Of a DNA stretch of 64,000 nucleotides, positions 44,489 through 52,064 are shown piece after piece (position 1 is the stretch's first letter; every line of letters begins with the position of its first letter). Source of the stretch: Roseburia sp. (GTDB lineage: Bacteria > Bacillota_A > Clostridia > Lachnospirales > Lachnospiraceae); assembly GCA_019411365.1 (NCBI GenBank), contig DXQT01000007.1, forward strand, positions 1 through 64,000, read 5' to 3'. Below the pieces are notes generated by a model, which saw only the letters and a list, made by a program, of their open reading frames with translations, searched no databases and was not told the origin of the DNA. The translations under genes were made by a program, and so were the position numbers.

Positions 44489-45445
44489 ATGGGGACGGTT
44501 GATATTGTAACAAAAGAGTATATGCGGGAGAATGCTATATTTGCAGATGCGTTTAATTATCTTATCTATGGTGGAAAAAAGGTGATCGATCCGGCAGGAC
44601 TTACAGAGATTGACACTGCTACATCGGCAGTGGGTAAAAAAGATGCACTGCAAAAATACCGTGATGTTTTAAAAGCAGCAGTCATCAAACAGGATGAAAA
44701 GATGTCGTATGTTTTATTAGGGGTTGAGAATCAGACAGATGTCCATTATGCAATGCCGGTCAGAAACGCTATCTATGATGCCTTACAATATGGAAAACAA
44801 GTGTCAGATATAGCGGCAGGGCACCGACGGAGCCAAAAAGATTATTCAGGAAAAACCGGTGGAGAATATTTATCGGGATTTTTAAAGGAAGATCACATTA
44901 AACCAGTTATCACACTTGTGATTCATTTTGGGGCAGAGGAATGGGACGGACCGTTATCTTTACATGAAATGATGCCGATAAGGGATATGGAAATTTTAAG
45001 TTATGTGGAGAACTACAGGATACACCTGATCGATCCGGCAAAACTTACGGAAGAAGAACTGAACAAATTTTCAACAAGTATGAGAGAGGTTATGGGATAT
45101 ATCAAGTACTCTAATAATAAAGAAAAACTGCTGGATTTTTTGAGGACAGATACCCATAAAAGTATAGAAATGAATGCAGCCAGAGTTATAAAAACCATCA
45201 CGAAGACACCAATTAAGATATCAGAGGAAAAGGAGGGGATAGAGATGTGTCAGGCGATTGAAGAATTAATTGCGGAGAGCGAAGCGCGTGGAGAAGTTCG
45301 TGGCAAAGCAGAGGGAATGATAGAAATGTGTCTCGAAATGAACATACCGAAAAAGGGTATTATAAAAAGATTGCAGGATAAATTAAACATATCTATGCAG
45401 CAGGCGGATGAGTATTTTAGAATGTATGGAACAAAAAATGATTAA
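44489..45445 (+). CDS. Rpn-like PD-(D/E)XK nuclease / transposase-31 family protein
   Basis: 318 residues. The N-terminal part resembles Rpn recombination-promoting nucleases: FADAFNYLIYGGKKVIDP with an acidic residue, then YVLLGVENQTDVHYAMPVRNAIYDALQY, whose E-x-Q matches the degenerate catalytic E-x-Q/K of this clade. The C-terminal end has the usual ARGEVRGKAEG-type charged coil and a short helix bundle. Rpn proteins of E. coli cut DNA and stimulate RecA-independent recombination. The gene is isolated, with AAAGGAGG 8 bases before the ATG. Confidence 0.7.
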   Translation: MGTVDIVTKEYMRENAIFADAFNYLIYGGKKVIDPAGLTEIDTATSAVGKKDALQKYRDVLKAAVIKQDEKMSYVLLGVENQTDVHYAMPVRNAIYDALQYGKQVSDIAAGHRRSQKDYSGKTGGEYLSGFLKEDHIKPVITLVIHFGAEEWDGPLSLHEMMPIRDMEILSYVENYRIHLIDPAKLTEEELNKFSTSMREVMGYIKYSNNKEKLLDFLRTDTHKSIEMNAARVIKTITKTPIKISEEKEGIEMCQAIEELIAESEARGEVRGKAEGMIEMCLEMNIPKKGIIKRLQDKLNISMQQADEYFRMYGTKND

Positions 45446-45469
45446 GAGATTATATATCTGAAAAACATA

Positions 45470-45519
45470 AAACGGGCAGGCAGGAGTTTTCGTATATGAA
45501 CTCCCACCTGCCTGTTTTT
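45470..45519 (+). terminator. Bidirectional terminator
   Basis: AACGGGCAGGCAGGAGTT pairs with AACTCCCACCTGCCTGTT across a 10-base loop, flanked by AAAA and TTTTT. It lies between the Rpn-like gene and the convergent flavin reductase. Confidence 0.9.
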
Positions 45520-45520
45520 C

Positions 45521-46030
45521 TTATCTTGCCAGAATATCAATGATCTCCGCAATATACATCGTGTGCATATCATGATCTGCATACCATTTTTGCGCAATCT
45601 CTGGCATCAGGAAGGAATCCTCAGTCAGTCGCGTTGCGGACATTTTCTCACACAGCAGGATCATATTTCCCTCATCGATGAACGGAATGCTGTGGCGGGA
45701 GGTAAGGGTTAAACCGGCGGCTGAGATCTTATCGTTTTCGTCGCGGCCGGAGTGGCTTCCACAGTAATTTAATGCATCACGGTATTTTTCAGATAAAAAG
45801 CTGAGAGAAAAGAATTCATTTTTGTCGATCAGTTCTTTGGTGTATCTTGAGTCACGGACAAATACAAAGGCAACGTTTTTGCCCCATAAGATGCCGACAC
45901 CGCCCCAGCTTATGGTCATGGTGTTTGCTTTGTCTTTGGAACCTGCGGTGAGCAGCGCCCATTCTTTTCCAATTTTTGTAAATGGATCAAATTCCATCAT
46001 ATCTGCTGTCATAGGTTGAAATGTATGCAT
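45521..46030 (-). CDS. Flavin reductase-like FMN-binding protein
   Basis: 169 residues, a small split-barrel flavoprotein (flavin_reduct family) that reduces or binds FMN using NAD(P)H. Features are LLTAGSKDKANTMTISWGGVGILWGK for flavin phosphate binding and FVFVRDSRYTKELIDKNEFFSLSFL, which contacts the cofactor. A Cys occurs in LNYCGSHSGRD. AAGGAGA precedes the ATG on the minus strand. It is a single gene, divergent from the ECF gene. Activity toward a specific partner enzyme is unknown. Confidence 0.88.
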   Translation of the reverse strand: MHTFQPMTADMMEFDPFTKIGKEWALLTAGSKDKANTMTISWGGVGILWGKNVAFVFVRDSRYTKELIDKNEFFSLSFLSEKYRDALNYCGSHSGRDENDKISAAGLTLTSRHSIPFIDEGNMILLCEKMSATRLTEDSFLMPEIAQKWYADHDMHTMYIAEIIDILAR

Positions 46031-46154
46031 AACGTAATCTCCTTATATTTATACGAAATATTTATATGTTGGTTTTATTATAAAATTCCCTGGTTTAAAT
46101 GACAAGAGAAAATTGCGGTTGTTTGCGGGGGCAGAGTGAGCCGTGTACGGAAAA

Positions 46155-46183
46155 TTGACTTTTCATAAGTGTTGTACTATGAT
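46155..46183 (+). promoter_or_regulatory. Sigma-A promoter for the ECF gene leader
   Basis: TTGACT (46155-46160), 17 bases, TATGAT (46178-46183). Transcription from about 46190 gives a leader of about 177 bases holding the repeated module. Confidence 0.75.
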
Positions 46184-46200
46184 GGTTGCGAAAATTGTAC

Positions 46201-46366
46201 AAAACAAAGGAGGAAAATCCTGCCCAATGTGTTGGGCATTGCTCCTGCAAGGGCACATGCTATGCAAAGGCGGCATAGCAGGCATTTTGCTCCGCAAAAC
46301 AAAGGAGGAAAATCCTCTGCTCCTGCAAAGGCAGTCGCATTTTGCTCCGCAAAACAAGGAGGATTT
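46201..46366 (+). promoter_or_regulatory. Repeated leader module, copy B (three ribosome sites)
   Basis: Unit AAAACAAAGGAGGAAAATCC occurs at 46201-46220 and 46296-46315, and as AAAACAAGGAGGATTT at 46351-46366, directly before the ATG. Hairpins are GCCCAA-TGTG-TTGGGC (46222-46237), TGCTATGC/GCATAGCA (46258-46280), and TTTTGC-TCC-GCAAAA twice (46285-46299, 46340-46354). The third ribosome site, GAGGATTT, is exactly complementary to AAATCCTC in unit 2, so translation could be switched by pairing. Confidence 0.75.
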
Positions 46367-46906
46367 ATGAAAATCACAACGAAACAAATCACAACAACAG
46401 CAGTGTTACTGGCAATCTGTATCGTGAGCCAGTTCTTTAAAAACACAAGTGTGTACATCACAGGACCGATCATCAATGCATGTCTGATCATTGCGGCACT
46501 GGGTGCAGGAATGGCATGCGGAATTATTTTATCTGTGATCACACCGGTCACATCATTCCTGATTACAGGAAGCCCGATCATGTCAGCGATCCCGGCGATC
46601 ATCCCATGCGTTATGATCGGAAATATCATTCTTGTAGTTGCAGTTAGTCTGATTGCAAAGAAAATCAAAGGCAATGCAGGTCTGATCGCAGGTATGGCAG
46701 CCGGCAGCATTGTAAAGGCATTATTTATGGGAGTCGTGATTGCACTGGTTCTGATTCCGTCCCTGCTTCCGGAAGCAATGGTTCCAAAGATGGCAGTGTT
46801 CCAGACAACATTTTCCGTGACACAGCTTATTACGGCGGCAATTGGAAGCGTGCTTGCATTTGTTATCTGGATTCCTTTAAAAAAGGTAATTGCAGAGCAG
46901 AACTAA
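46367..46906 (+). CDS. ECF transporter S component (vitamin/substrate-binding)
   Basis: 179 residues with about six hydrophobic helices and the small-protein layout of ECF S components: TTTAVLLAICIVSQFFKN first, then GPIINACLIIAALGAGMACGIILSVITP, whose short motif contacts the substrate or T component. The ATG at 46367 has AAGGAGG directly before it. Reading is open upstream to 46169, but those codons are the leader repeats, so the longer protein is rejected. It stands alone, without EcfA or EcfT, so it would share a common energising module. The ligand is unknown; vitamins and small aromatic compounds are typical. Confidence 0.8.
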   Translation: MKITTKQITTTAVLLAICIVSQFFKNTSVYITGPIINACLIIAALGAGMACGIILSVITPVTSFLITGSPIMSAIPAIIPCVMIGNIILVVAVSLIAKKIKGNAGLIAGMAAGSIVKALFMGVVIALVLIPSLLPEAMVPKMAVFQTTFSVTQLITAAIGSVLAFVIWIPLKKVIAEQN

Positions 46907-47023
46907 AAAACTTTCAGGGCAAAAATTCCAAAACATTTTAAAATCATATCATAACGCATGATTATAAAAAATAAACGTTAATATGAATTTGAGTAATGAC
47001 GAATATAAGCCTTTGGAATAATC

Positions 47024-47052
47024 TTGACACTCAAAAAAGAAAGTATCATAAT
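47024..47052 (+). promoter_or_regulatory. Promoter of ilvE
   Basis: TTGACA (47024-47029), 17 bases, CATAAT (47047-47052). The gene starts at 47095 after CGGAGG. Confidence 0.75.
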
Positions 47053-47094
47053 GGTGGTCAGAAAAAAAACGATAGAGAGTCGGAGGCATATGTT

Positions 47095-48159
47095 ATGGAT
47101 ATCAGATTTGAAAAAAGAGAACATTTAAAGGAAAAACCAGATCAGAAACATCTTGGATTTGGAAAATATATGACAGACTATATGTTTGTTATGGATTGGA
47201 CAAAGGAAGAGGGCTGGAAAGATGCAAGAATCGTTCCGGAAGGACCGATCACCATGGATCCGGCATGTGTAACGTTACATTATGCACAGGAAACATTCGA
47301 GGGTATGAAAGCATACCGTACTGCAGAGGGTAAGATCCAGTTATTCCGTCCGGAGATGAACGCAAAGAGAATGATCAACTCTAACGCAAGACTCTGCATG
47401 CCGGAGCTCCCGGTTGATATGTTTGTTGAGGCGGTAAAAGCACTGGTAAAGGTAGAAGAGGACTGGGTTCCATCAGAGCCGGAGACATCTCTTTACATCC
47501 GTCCGTTTATGTTTGCAACAGAAGCTGCACTCGGCGTACATATGGCATCTGCTTATAAGTTTATGATTATCTGCTGCCCGGTTGGCGCTTACTACGCAGA
47601 GGGAATCAACCCGGTTAAGATCTTAGTTGAGGATGAACTGGTTCGTGCCGTAAAAGGTGGTACCGGATTTACAAAATGCGGTGGTAACTACGCAGGTTCT
47701 ATTTTAGGACAGGTTAAAGCAGAGAAGATGGGATATTCCCAGGTACTCTGGTTAGATGGTGAACATCGTAAATATGTAGAGGAAGTTGGAACCATGAACA
47801 TCATGTTCAAGATCGCAGGCGAGATTTACACAGCACCGATCGAGGGAACTGTTCTTCCGGGTGTCACAAGAGATTCCATGATCCATCTGTTAAGAGACTG
47901 GGGTTATAAAGTAAATGAGACCAGACTTTCCGTAGATGATCTGATGAAAGCCGGACATGATGGCACACTTGAGGAAGTATTCGGAACAGGTACTGCAGCA
48001 GTTATCTCCCCTGTCGGAGAACTCCGCTACAAAGATGATGTTGTAACGATCAACGATTTCAAGATCGGTGAACTGACACAGAAATTATATGATACCTTAA
48101 CCGGAATCCAGTGGGGCAGACTGCCGGATAAATATGGCTGGACAGTAGAGGTAAAATAA
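47095..48159 (+). CDS. ilvE: Branched-chain amino acid aminotransferase IlvE
   Basis: 354 residues from the ATG at 47095 (CGGAGG upstream); an upstream ATG at 46996 overlaps the promoter and is rejected. It is a fold type IV PLP enzyme, the last step of Val/Leu/Ile synthesis, or the first in their breakdown. Markers are LHYAQETFEGMKAYR, LYIRPFMFATE, the PLP lysine in TKCGGNYAGS, VEEVGTMNIMFKI and VFGTGTAAVISPVG. Length is normal for the 350-residue bacterial group II form. It is followed by a strong terminator. Confidence 0.95.
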   Translation: MDIRFEKREHLKEKPDQKHLGFGKYMTDYMFVMDWTKEEGWKDARIVPEGPITMDPACVTLHYAQETFEGMKAYRTAEGKIQLFRPEMNAKRMINSNARLCMPELPVDMFVEAVKALVKVEEDWVPSEPETSLYIRPFMFATEAALGVHMASAYKFMIICCPVGAYYAEGINPVKILVEDELVRAVKGGTGFTKCGGNYAGSILGQVKAEKMGYSQVLWLDGEHRKYVEEVGTMNIMFKIAGEIYTAPIEGTVLPGVTRDSMIHLLRDWGYKVNETRLSVDDLMKAGHDGTLEEVFGTGTAAVISPVGELRYKDDVVTINDFKIGELTQKLYDTLTGIQWGRLPDKYGWTVEVK

Positions 48160-48225
48160 GTAGTTGCGTCAGGGTTTCCGATGAAAAAACAGATTGCACG
48201 CACTGCGGGCAGACTGATTGTTATG

Positions 48226-48269
48226 AAAAACACCATGGACATGCAAAATCGCATGTTCGTGGTGTTTTT
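48226..48269 (+). terminator. Terminator of ilvE
   Basis: AAAAACACCATGGACATGC pairs with GCATGTTCGTGGTGTTTTT, allowing two mismatches, with a 6-base loop and a T tract. Confidence 0.9.
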
Positions 48270-48377
48270 GGTTATACTAAAAATAAGTGACAGGTCAGGT
48301 GTCCTGTGTTAATATGAAACAGAAAGAACAGAATGTAATACGCCAGAATGGCGTCGTTCTGAAAATGGAGGACGACT

Positions 48378-49880
48378 ATGAGTAAAACATTAGAACAATT
48401 CGAGCAGTATCTCGATAAAATGAAAAAATATGAACATATCAATACGCTTCTTTACTGGGACATGAGAACCTGTGCACCAAAACTGGGGCAGACAGGACAT
48501 ATCGATGCATTGACTTATTTTTCAACCGAGAGCTTTGCCATGTCGACTTCGGATGAACTTTATGGCATGTTAGAGACCTTAAAGACACCGGAAGAATTTG
48601 CACAGCTGTCAGATACCATGAAATTTATCGTGACACGCATGCAGCGCGATATGGAAAAAGACAGACGGATTCCAAAAGACCGTTATGAAGTGATGGTCCG
48701 TGAGCAGGCAGAATCCGGAAATGCATGGGAAGATGCAAAAAATGCATCTGACTTTTCCATTTTTGCACCGCATTTAGAGAAAATGATTGCACTTACCAAA
48801 GAAATGGCAGGTTACACGGATCCGGGCAAAGAAGTTTATGATGTATTGTTAGATAAATATGAAGAGGGAATGGATTCTGCAACGATTGACCGTCTGTTTG
48901 GTGAACTAAAGGAAGCGCTGATTCCGCTTGTGAAAAAAATACTTGCCGCAAAACAGCCGGATGATACAAAATTCCATGTTTATTTTGATCCGGATGATCA
49001 GAGAAAAGTGCAGGATCTTTTGCTTTCCTACATCGGATTTTCCAAAGATGCCGGTGCAGTAGGAGAGACAGAGCATCCTTTTACACTGAATTTTTCTTCC
49101 AAGGATGTCCGGGTGACAAATCATTATTATGAACATGATCCGGTTTCTGCCATGTTTTCGGCTATCCATGAGGGTGGTCATGCGATTTTTGAACAGAATG
49201 TCAATCCGGAATATGACAACACGGCTGCAGGAAGCTGCCGTTATATGGGCGTGCATGAGAGCCAATCCCGTTTTTATGAGAATATTTTAGGGCGCAATAA
49301 GAATTTCTGGATTCCTGTCTATGAGAAAGTGCAGGAACTGATGCCGCAGATGAAGGACATTTCACTGGATGAGTTTTACCGTGAGATCAATCATGTCAGG
49401 AACAGCCTGATCCGTACCGAGGCAGATGAGGTGACCTATTGCTTCCATATTATATTGCGTTATGAAATGGAGAAGGCAATCTTTCGTGACAATGTTCCGG
49501 TTGAGAAGCTTCCGGAACTTTGGAATCAGAAAATGAAGGAATATTTAGATATCACTCCGGCAAATGATGCGGAGGGAATCTTACAGGATATGCACTGGTC
49601 AGATGGTTCCTTCGGCTATTTTCCAAGCTATCTGTTAGGAAGCATCTATGACGGCATGTATTTAGAGGAACTTGAAAAAGAGTTAGGGCCGGTAGATGAG
49701 ATCTTAAAAGAGGGCAGAATCAAAGAAATCACAAAATGGCTGAATGAAAAAATCCACTGGTATGGCAGCACACGCACACCAAAAGAAGTGATTGCAAATG
49801 TGTGTGGAAAAGAAGTATCAGCAGAGCCATTGGTGCGTTATTTTGAAAAAAAATATGCCAGCGTTTACGATTTAAAATAA
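48378..49880 (+). CDS. M32 carboxypeptidase (carboxypeptidase Taq)
   Basis: A 500-residue zinc metallo-carboxypeptidase that removes C-terminal amino acids from peptides in the cytosol. The active site H264-E265-G-G-H268 (AIHEGGHAIFEQN) is intact, and a later Glu-containing motif, HESQSRFYENILGR, supplies the third zinc ligand. The opening MSKTLEQFEQYLDKMKKYEHINTLLYWD has the usual helical lid, and DMHWSDGSFGYFPSYLLG is the conserved C-terminal block. Length equals the family standard. TGGAGGACGACT leads to the ATG. Confidence 0.95.
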   Translation: MSKTLEQFEQYLDKMKKYEHINTLLYWDMRTCAPKLGQTGHIDALTYFSTESFAMSTSDELYGMLETLKTPEEFAQLSDTMKFIVTRMQRDMEKDRRIPKDRYEVMVREQAESGNAWEDAKNASDFSIFAPHLEKMIALTKEMAGYTDPGKEVYDVLLDKYEEGMDSATIDRLFGELKEALIPLVKKILAAKQPDDTKFHVYFDPDDQRKVQDLLLSYIGFSKDAGAVGETEHPFTLNFSSKDVRVTNHYYEHDPVSAMFSAIHEGGHAIFEQNVNPEYDNTAAGSCRYMGVHESQSRFYENILGRNKNFWIPVYEKVQELMPQMKDISLDEFYREINHVRNSLIRTEADEVTYCFHIILRYEMEKAIFRDNVPVEKLPELWNQKMKEYLDITPANDAEGILQDMHWSDGSFGYFPSYLLGSIYDGMYLEELEKELGPVDEILKEGRIKEITKWLNEKIHWYGSTRTPKEVIANVCGKEVSAEPLVRYFEKKYASVYDLK

Positions 49881-49936
49881 ATGAAGCAGAATCGTGTGAA
49901 AAATGAGATTTTTTACACGCAGGAATGGGGACTTAT

Positions 49937-50590
49937 ATGAAAAAACAGGGAATTATTTTTGATATGGATGGCACACTTTGGGATTCAGCCGCCAATGTGG
50001 CAGAATCCTGGAATGAAGCGATCCGTCAGGATGGAAGGTTAAATAAGGCACTCACAGAAACCGATATCAAGGGTGTTATGGGAAAGACCATGGATGTGAT
50101 CGCAAAACTGTTATTCCCGGAAATTTCTGAGAAAGAGCAGGAGACACTTTTAGCGGAGTGCTGCAGGATCGAGAACGATTATTTAAGAGAACATGGCGGA
50201 GTGCTTTATCCGGATCTTGAGGATACATTCAAAGAATTAAAAAAGACATATGAACTTTACATTGTAAGCAACTGCCAGAAAGGTTACATTGAGGCATTTT
50301 TGGATCATTATCATTTCTGGGATTATTTTTCCGATATCGAATGTTACGGAAATAATCTTTTACAGAAAGGTGATAATATCAGACTTCTGGCAGACCGGAA
50401 TCATTTAGACGAAGCGGTCTATGTGGGTGATATCCAGGGAGATTATGATGCCAGCAGAAAAGCTGGCGTTGGATTTATTCATGCCGCATACGGTTTTGGA
50501 ATCGTACCGGAAGCACAGTATAAAATACAGTCATTTTCAGAACTTGTGACAAAACGGGTGGCAGAAACATATTTTAGAGGATTAATATGA
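49937..50590 (+). CDS. HAD-family phosphatase (phosphoglycolate phosphatase-like)
   Basis: 217 residues. The ATG at 49937 follows GGGGA at 5 bases; an alternative ATG at 49925 would add MGTY. It has nucleophile FDMDGTLWD, a helical cap (about 15-90), motif II IVSNC, Lys region LLQKGDN and motif IV YVGDIQGDYDASRKAG. These fit Gph/PpaX-type enzymes acting on small phosphate esters. Its stop overlaps the start of the DHH gene (ATGA), so the two are translated together. Confidence 0.88.
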   Translation: MKKQGIIFDMDGTLWDSAANVAESWNEAIRQDGRLNKALTETDIKGVMGKTMDVIAKLLFPEISEKEQETLLAECCRIENDYLREHGGVLYPDLEDTFKELKKTYELYIVSNCQKGYIEAFLDHYHFWDYFSDIECYGNNLLQKGDNIRLLADRNHLDEAVYVGDIQGDYDASRKAGVGFIHAAYGFGIVPEAQYKIQSFSELVTKRVAETYFRGLI

Positions 50591-51570
50591 CAAAATTACA
50601 AGAACTACTAAAACAGATCAACCGGAAGCATGTGTATATCCAGACGCATAATTTCCCTGACCCGGATGCCATTGCGAGTGCGCTTGGGATCCAGGAGCTG
50701 TTAAAGCACAATGGAATTTCTTCCACGATCTGTTATAAAGGAAAAATAGACCGTTACAGTACCGACAAGCTGCGTGAACTGATGGAGATCGAACTTTTGA
50801 ATGTGGAGGATCTTAGTACCATTTTGACAGATGAGGATGAAGTGATCCTTGTGGATGCACAAAAGGGTAATTCAAACATCGTTGACATTACGGGGGACGA
50901 GATCATCTGCATCGATCATCATCCGGAAAATGAAAAGTTTCCATACCGGTTTAAAGACATCCGGCCGGAAGTGGGAGCATGTGCGACGATCGTTGCACAG
51001 TATTTCTTTGAAAATAATATCCCGATGGATAGAAGAATCGCCACGACTCTGACATACGGTGTACGGATCGATACCAATAATCTGAGCCGTGGAGTGTCAA
51101 AACTCGATATTGAGATGCTCTACCGGATGTTTGATGAATGTGATTATGAGGTCATCCATATGTTAGAAAACAGTAATCTGTGTTTTGATGATCTGATGGC
51201 ATATTCGAGTGCGATTTCAAGTATTGAAGTATATGATGACATCAGTTTCTGCAATACTGGTAAGGATTGTCCGGTCATTGCAAATATATCCGATTTCATG
51301 CTTGCTTTAAAAGAAGTGTCATTTTCCGTCGTGTATTCGAGAAAGTCAGATGGAATCAAACTTTCCGTGCGCAGTGAAAAGAGTATGCTCGATGCAGGAA
51401 AGATTGTGGCGGAGGCACTGAAAGGAATTGGCAATGGCGGCGGCCACGCATCGATGGCTGGAGGATTTGTGCCGTGTACGGGCAGTGACATGGATGTAAA
51501 ACTGTTAGAGGCACAGATGAAGGAGCGGTTTTTAAACGTGATCGCAGATGTGAAAAAACGTGCTCTGTGA
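50587..51570 (+). CDS. DHH/DHHA1 phosphoesterase (NrnA-like)
   Basis: 327 residues. The N-terminal DHH domain has HNFPDPDAIASALG, VDAQKGN and the name-giving IDHHPENEKF metal motif. The C-terminal DHHA1 domain carries GNGGGHASMAGG. Relatives degrade short oligoribonucleotides, cyclic di-AMP products or 3'-phosphoadenosine phosphate, so nucleotide turnover is the likely role; which substrate cannot be read from sequence. It overlaps the HAD gene by 4 bases and shares its operon. Confidence 0.88.
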   Translation: MTKLQELLKQINRKHVYIQTHNFPDPDAIASALGIQELLKHNGISSTICYKGKIDRYSTDKLRELMEIELLNVEDLSTILTDEDEVILVDAQKGNSNIVDITGDEIICIDHHPENEKFPYRFKDIRPEVGACATIVAQYFFENNIPMDRRIATTLTYGVRIDTNNLSRGVSKLDIEMLYRMFDECDYEVIHMLENSNLCFDDLMAYSSAISSIEVYDDISFCNTGKDCPVIANISDFMLALKEVSFSVVYSRKSDGIKLSVRSEKSMLDAGKIVAEALKGIGNGGGHASMAGGFVPCTGSDMDVKLLEAQMKERFLNVIADVKKRAL

Positions 51571-51586
51571 AAAGCATGAAGCCCTC

Positions 51587-51615
51587 TTGACATTCTCACT
51601 TTCCGAGTCTATACT
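51587..51615 (+). promoter_or_regulatory. Promoter of the ileS T-box transcript
   Basis: TTGACA (51587-51592), 17 bases, TATACT (51610-51615). This is a consensus-class sigma-A promoter. Confidence 0.9.
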
Positions 51616-51635
51616 AAAGATTAGATTTTTGGCAA

Positions 51636-51920
51636 AAGGCAATGACGAAGACAGTAGTTCATCAGGAAAAGCAACAGAGAGCCGGAGCAGGTGGAAACCG
51701 GTGCGAGTATCTGCTGAATGAAAATCACTTCCAAGCCGCAGTCTGAAATGGTCAAGGCAGATCACGACTGGGATTTTCCGTGACAGAGTAAGCGCTGACG
51801 CATTTCCTGCGTTACAGGGAACGTGTATCCGGAGTTTATTAGTTCCGTGTACATTTGTATATCAGGTGGTATCACGAAGTAATTAAGCCCTCGTCCTATA
51901 TACAGGACGAGGGTTTTTTT
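51636..51920 (+). promoter_or_regulatory. T-box riboswitch (isoleucine)
   Basis: A class I T-box leader. A candidate specifier ATC codon (51709-51711) lies in GAGTATCTGCTG. The T-box core AGGTGGTATCACG (51864-51876) pairs with uncharged tRNA. The terminator is CCCTCGTCCT/AGGACGAGGG (51888-51913) with seven T. Low charged tRNA-Ile would allow read-through into ileS and glgP. Confidence 0.9.
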
Positions 51921-52064
51921 AATTCATAGGAAATTACGTCCTATGAATTAAAAAGCCCTCTGGGCGGGATGCGCACTTCGCGGAGAAGAAGTTTGCTGTA
52001 AACAGCACCGCTCGGGCGCGAAAGAGTCGCGAGCGACTCTTTATTAAATCAATGGAGGTTAACA
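51921..52064 (+). other. Hairpin-rich spacer between T-box and ileS
   Basis: An 11-pair stem, AATTCATAGGA/TCCTATGAATT (51921-51949), then GCCC-tct-GGGC, TGCTG-taaa-CAGCA, and a perfect 10-pair stem, AAAGAGTCGC-GA-GCGACTCTTT (52021-52042), followed by ATT. It is more GC-rich than the surroundings. The last hairpin resembles a second terminator. GGAGG serves ileS. Confidence 0.6.

Noticed and set aside
46169..46366. Upstream extension of the ECF S-component gene (about 66 extra codons)
   Set aside because: These bases are the repeated leader module with hairpins and ribosome sites. The membrane protein begins with a strong ribosome site at 46367.
46177..46710. Minus-strand open frame of 177 codons opposite the ECF gene
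   Set aside because: It is a shadow of the hydrophobic ECF gene and its repeats; no start signal or family match.
51636..51920. Possible tRNA gene in the ileS leader
   Set aside because: The stems and the AGGTGGTATCACG core fit a T-box, and no cloverleaf with a T-psi-C loop can be formed.
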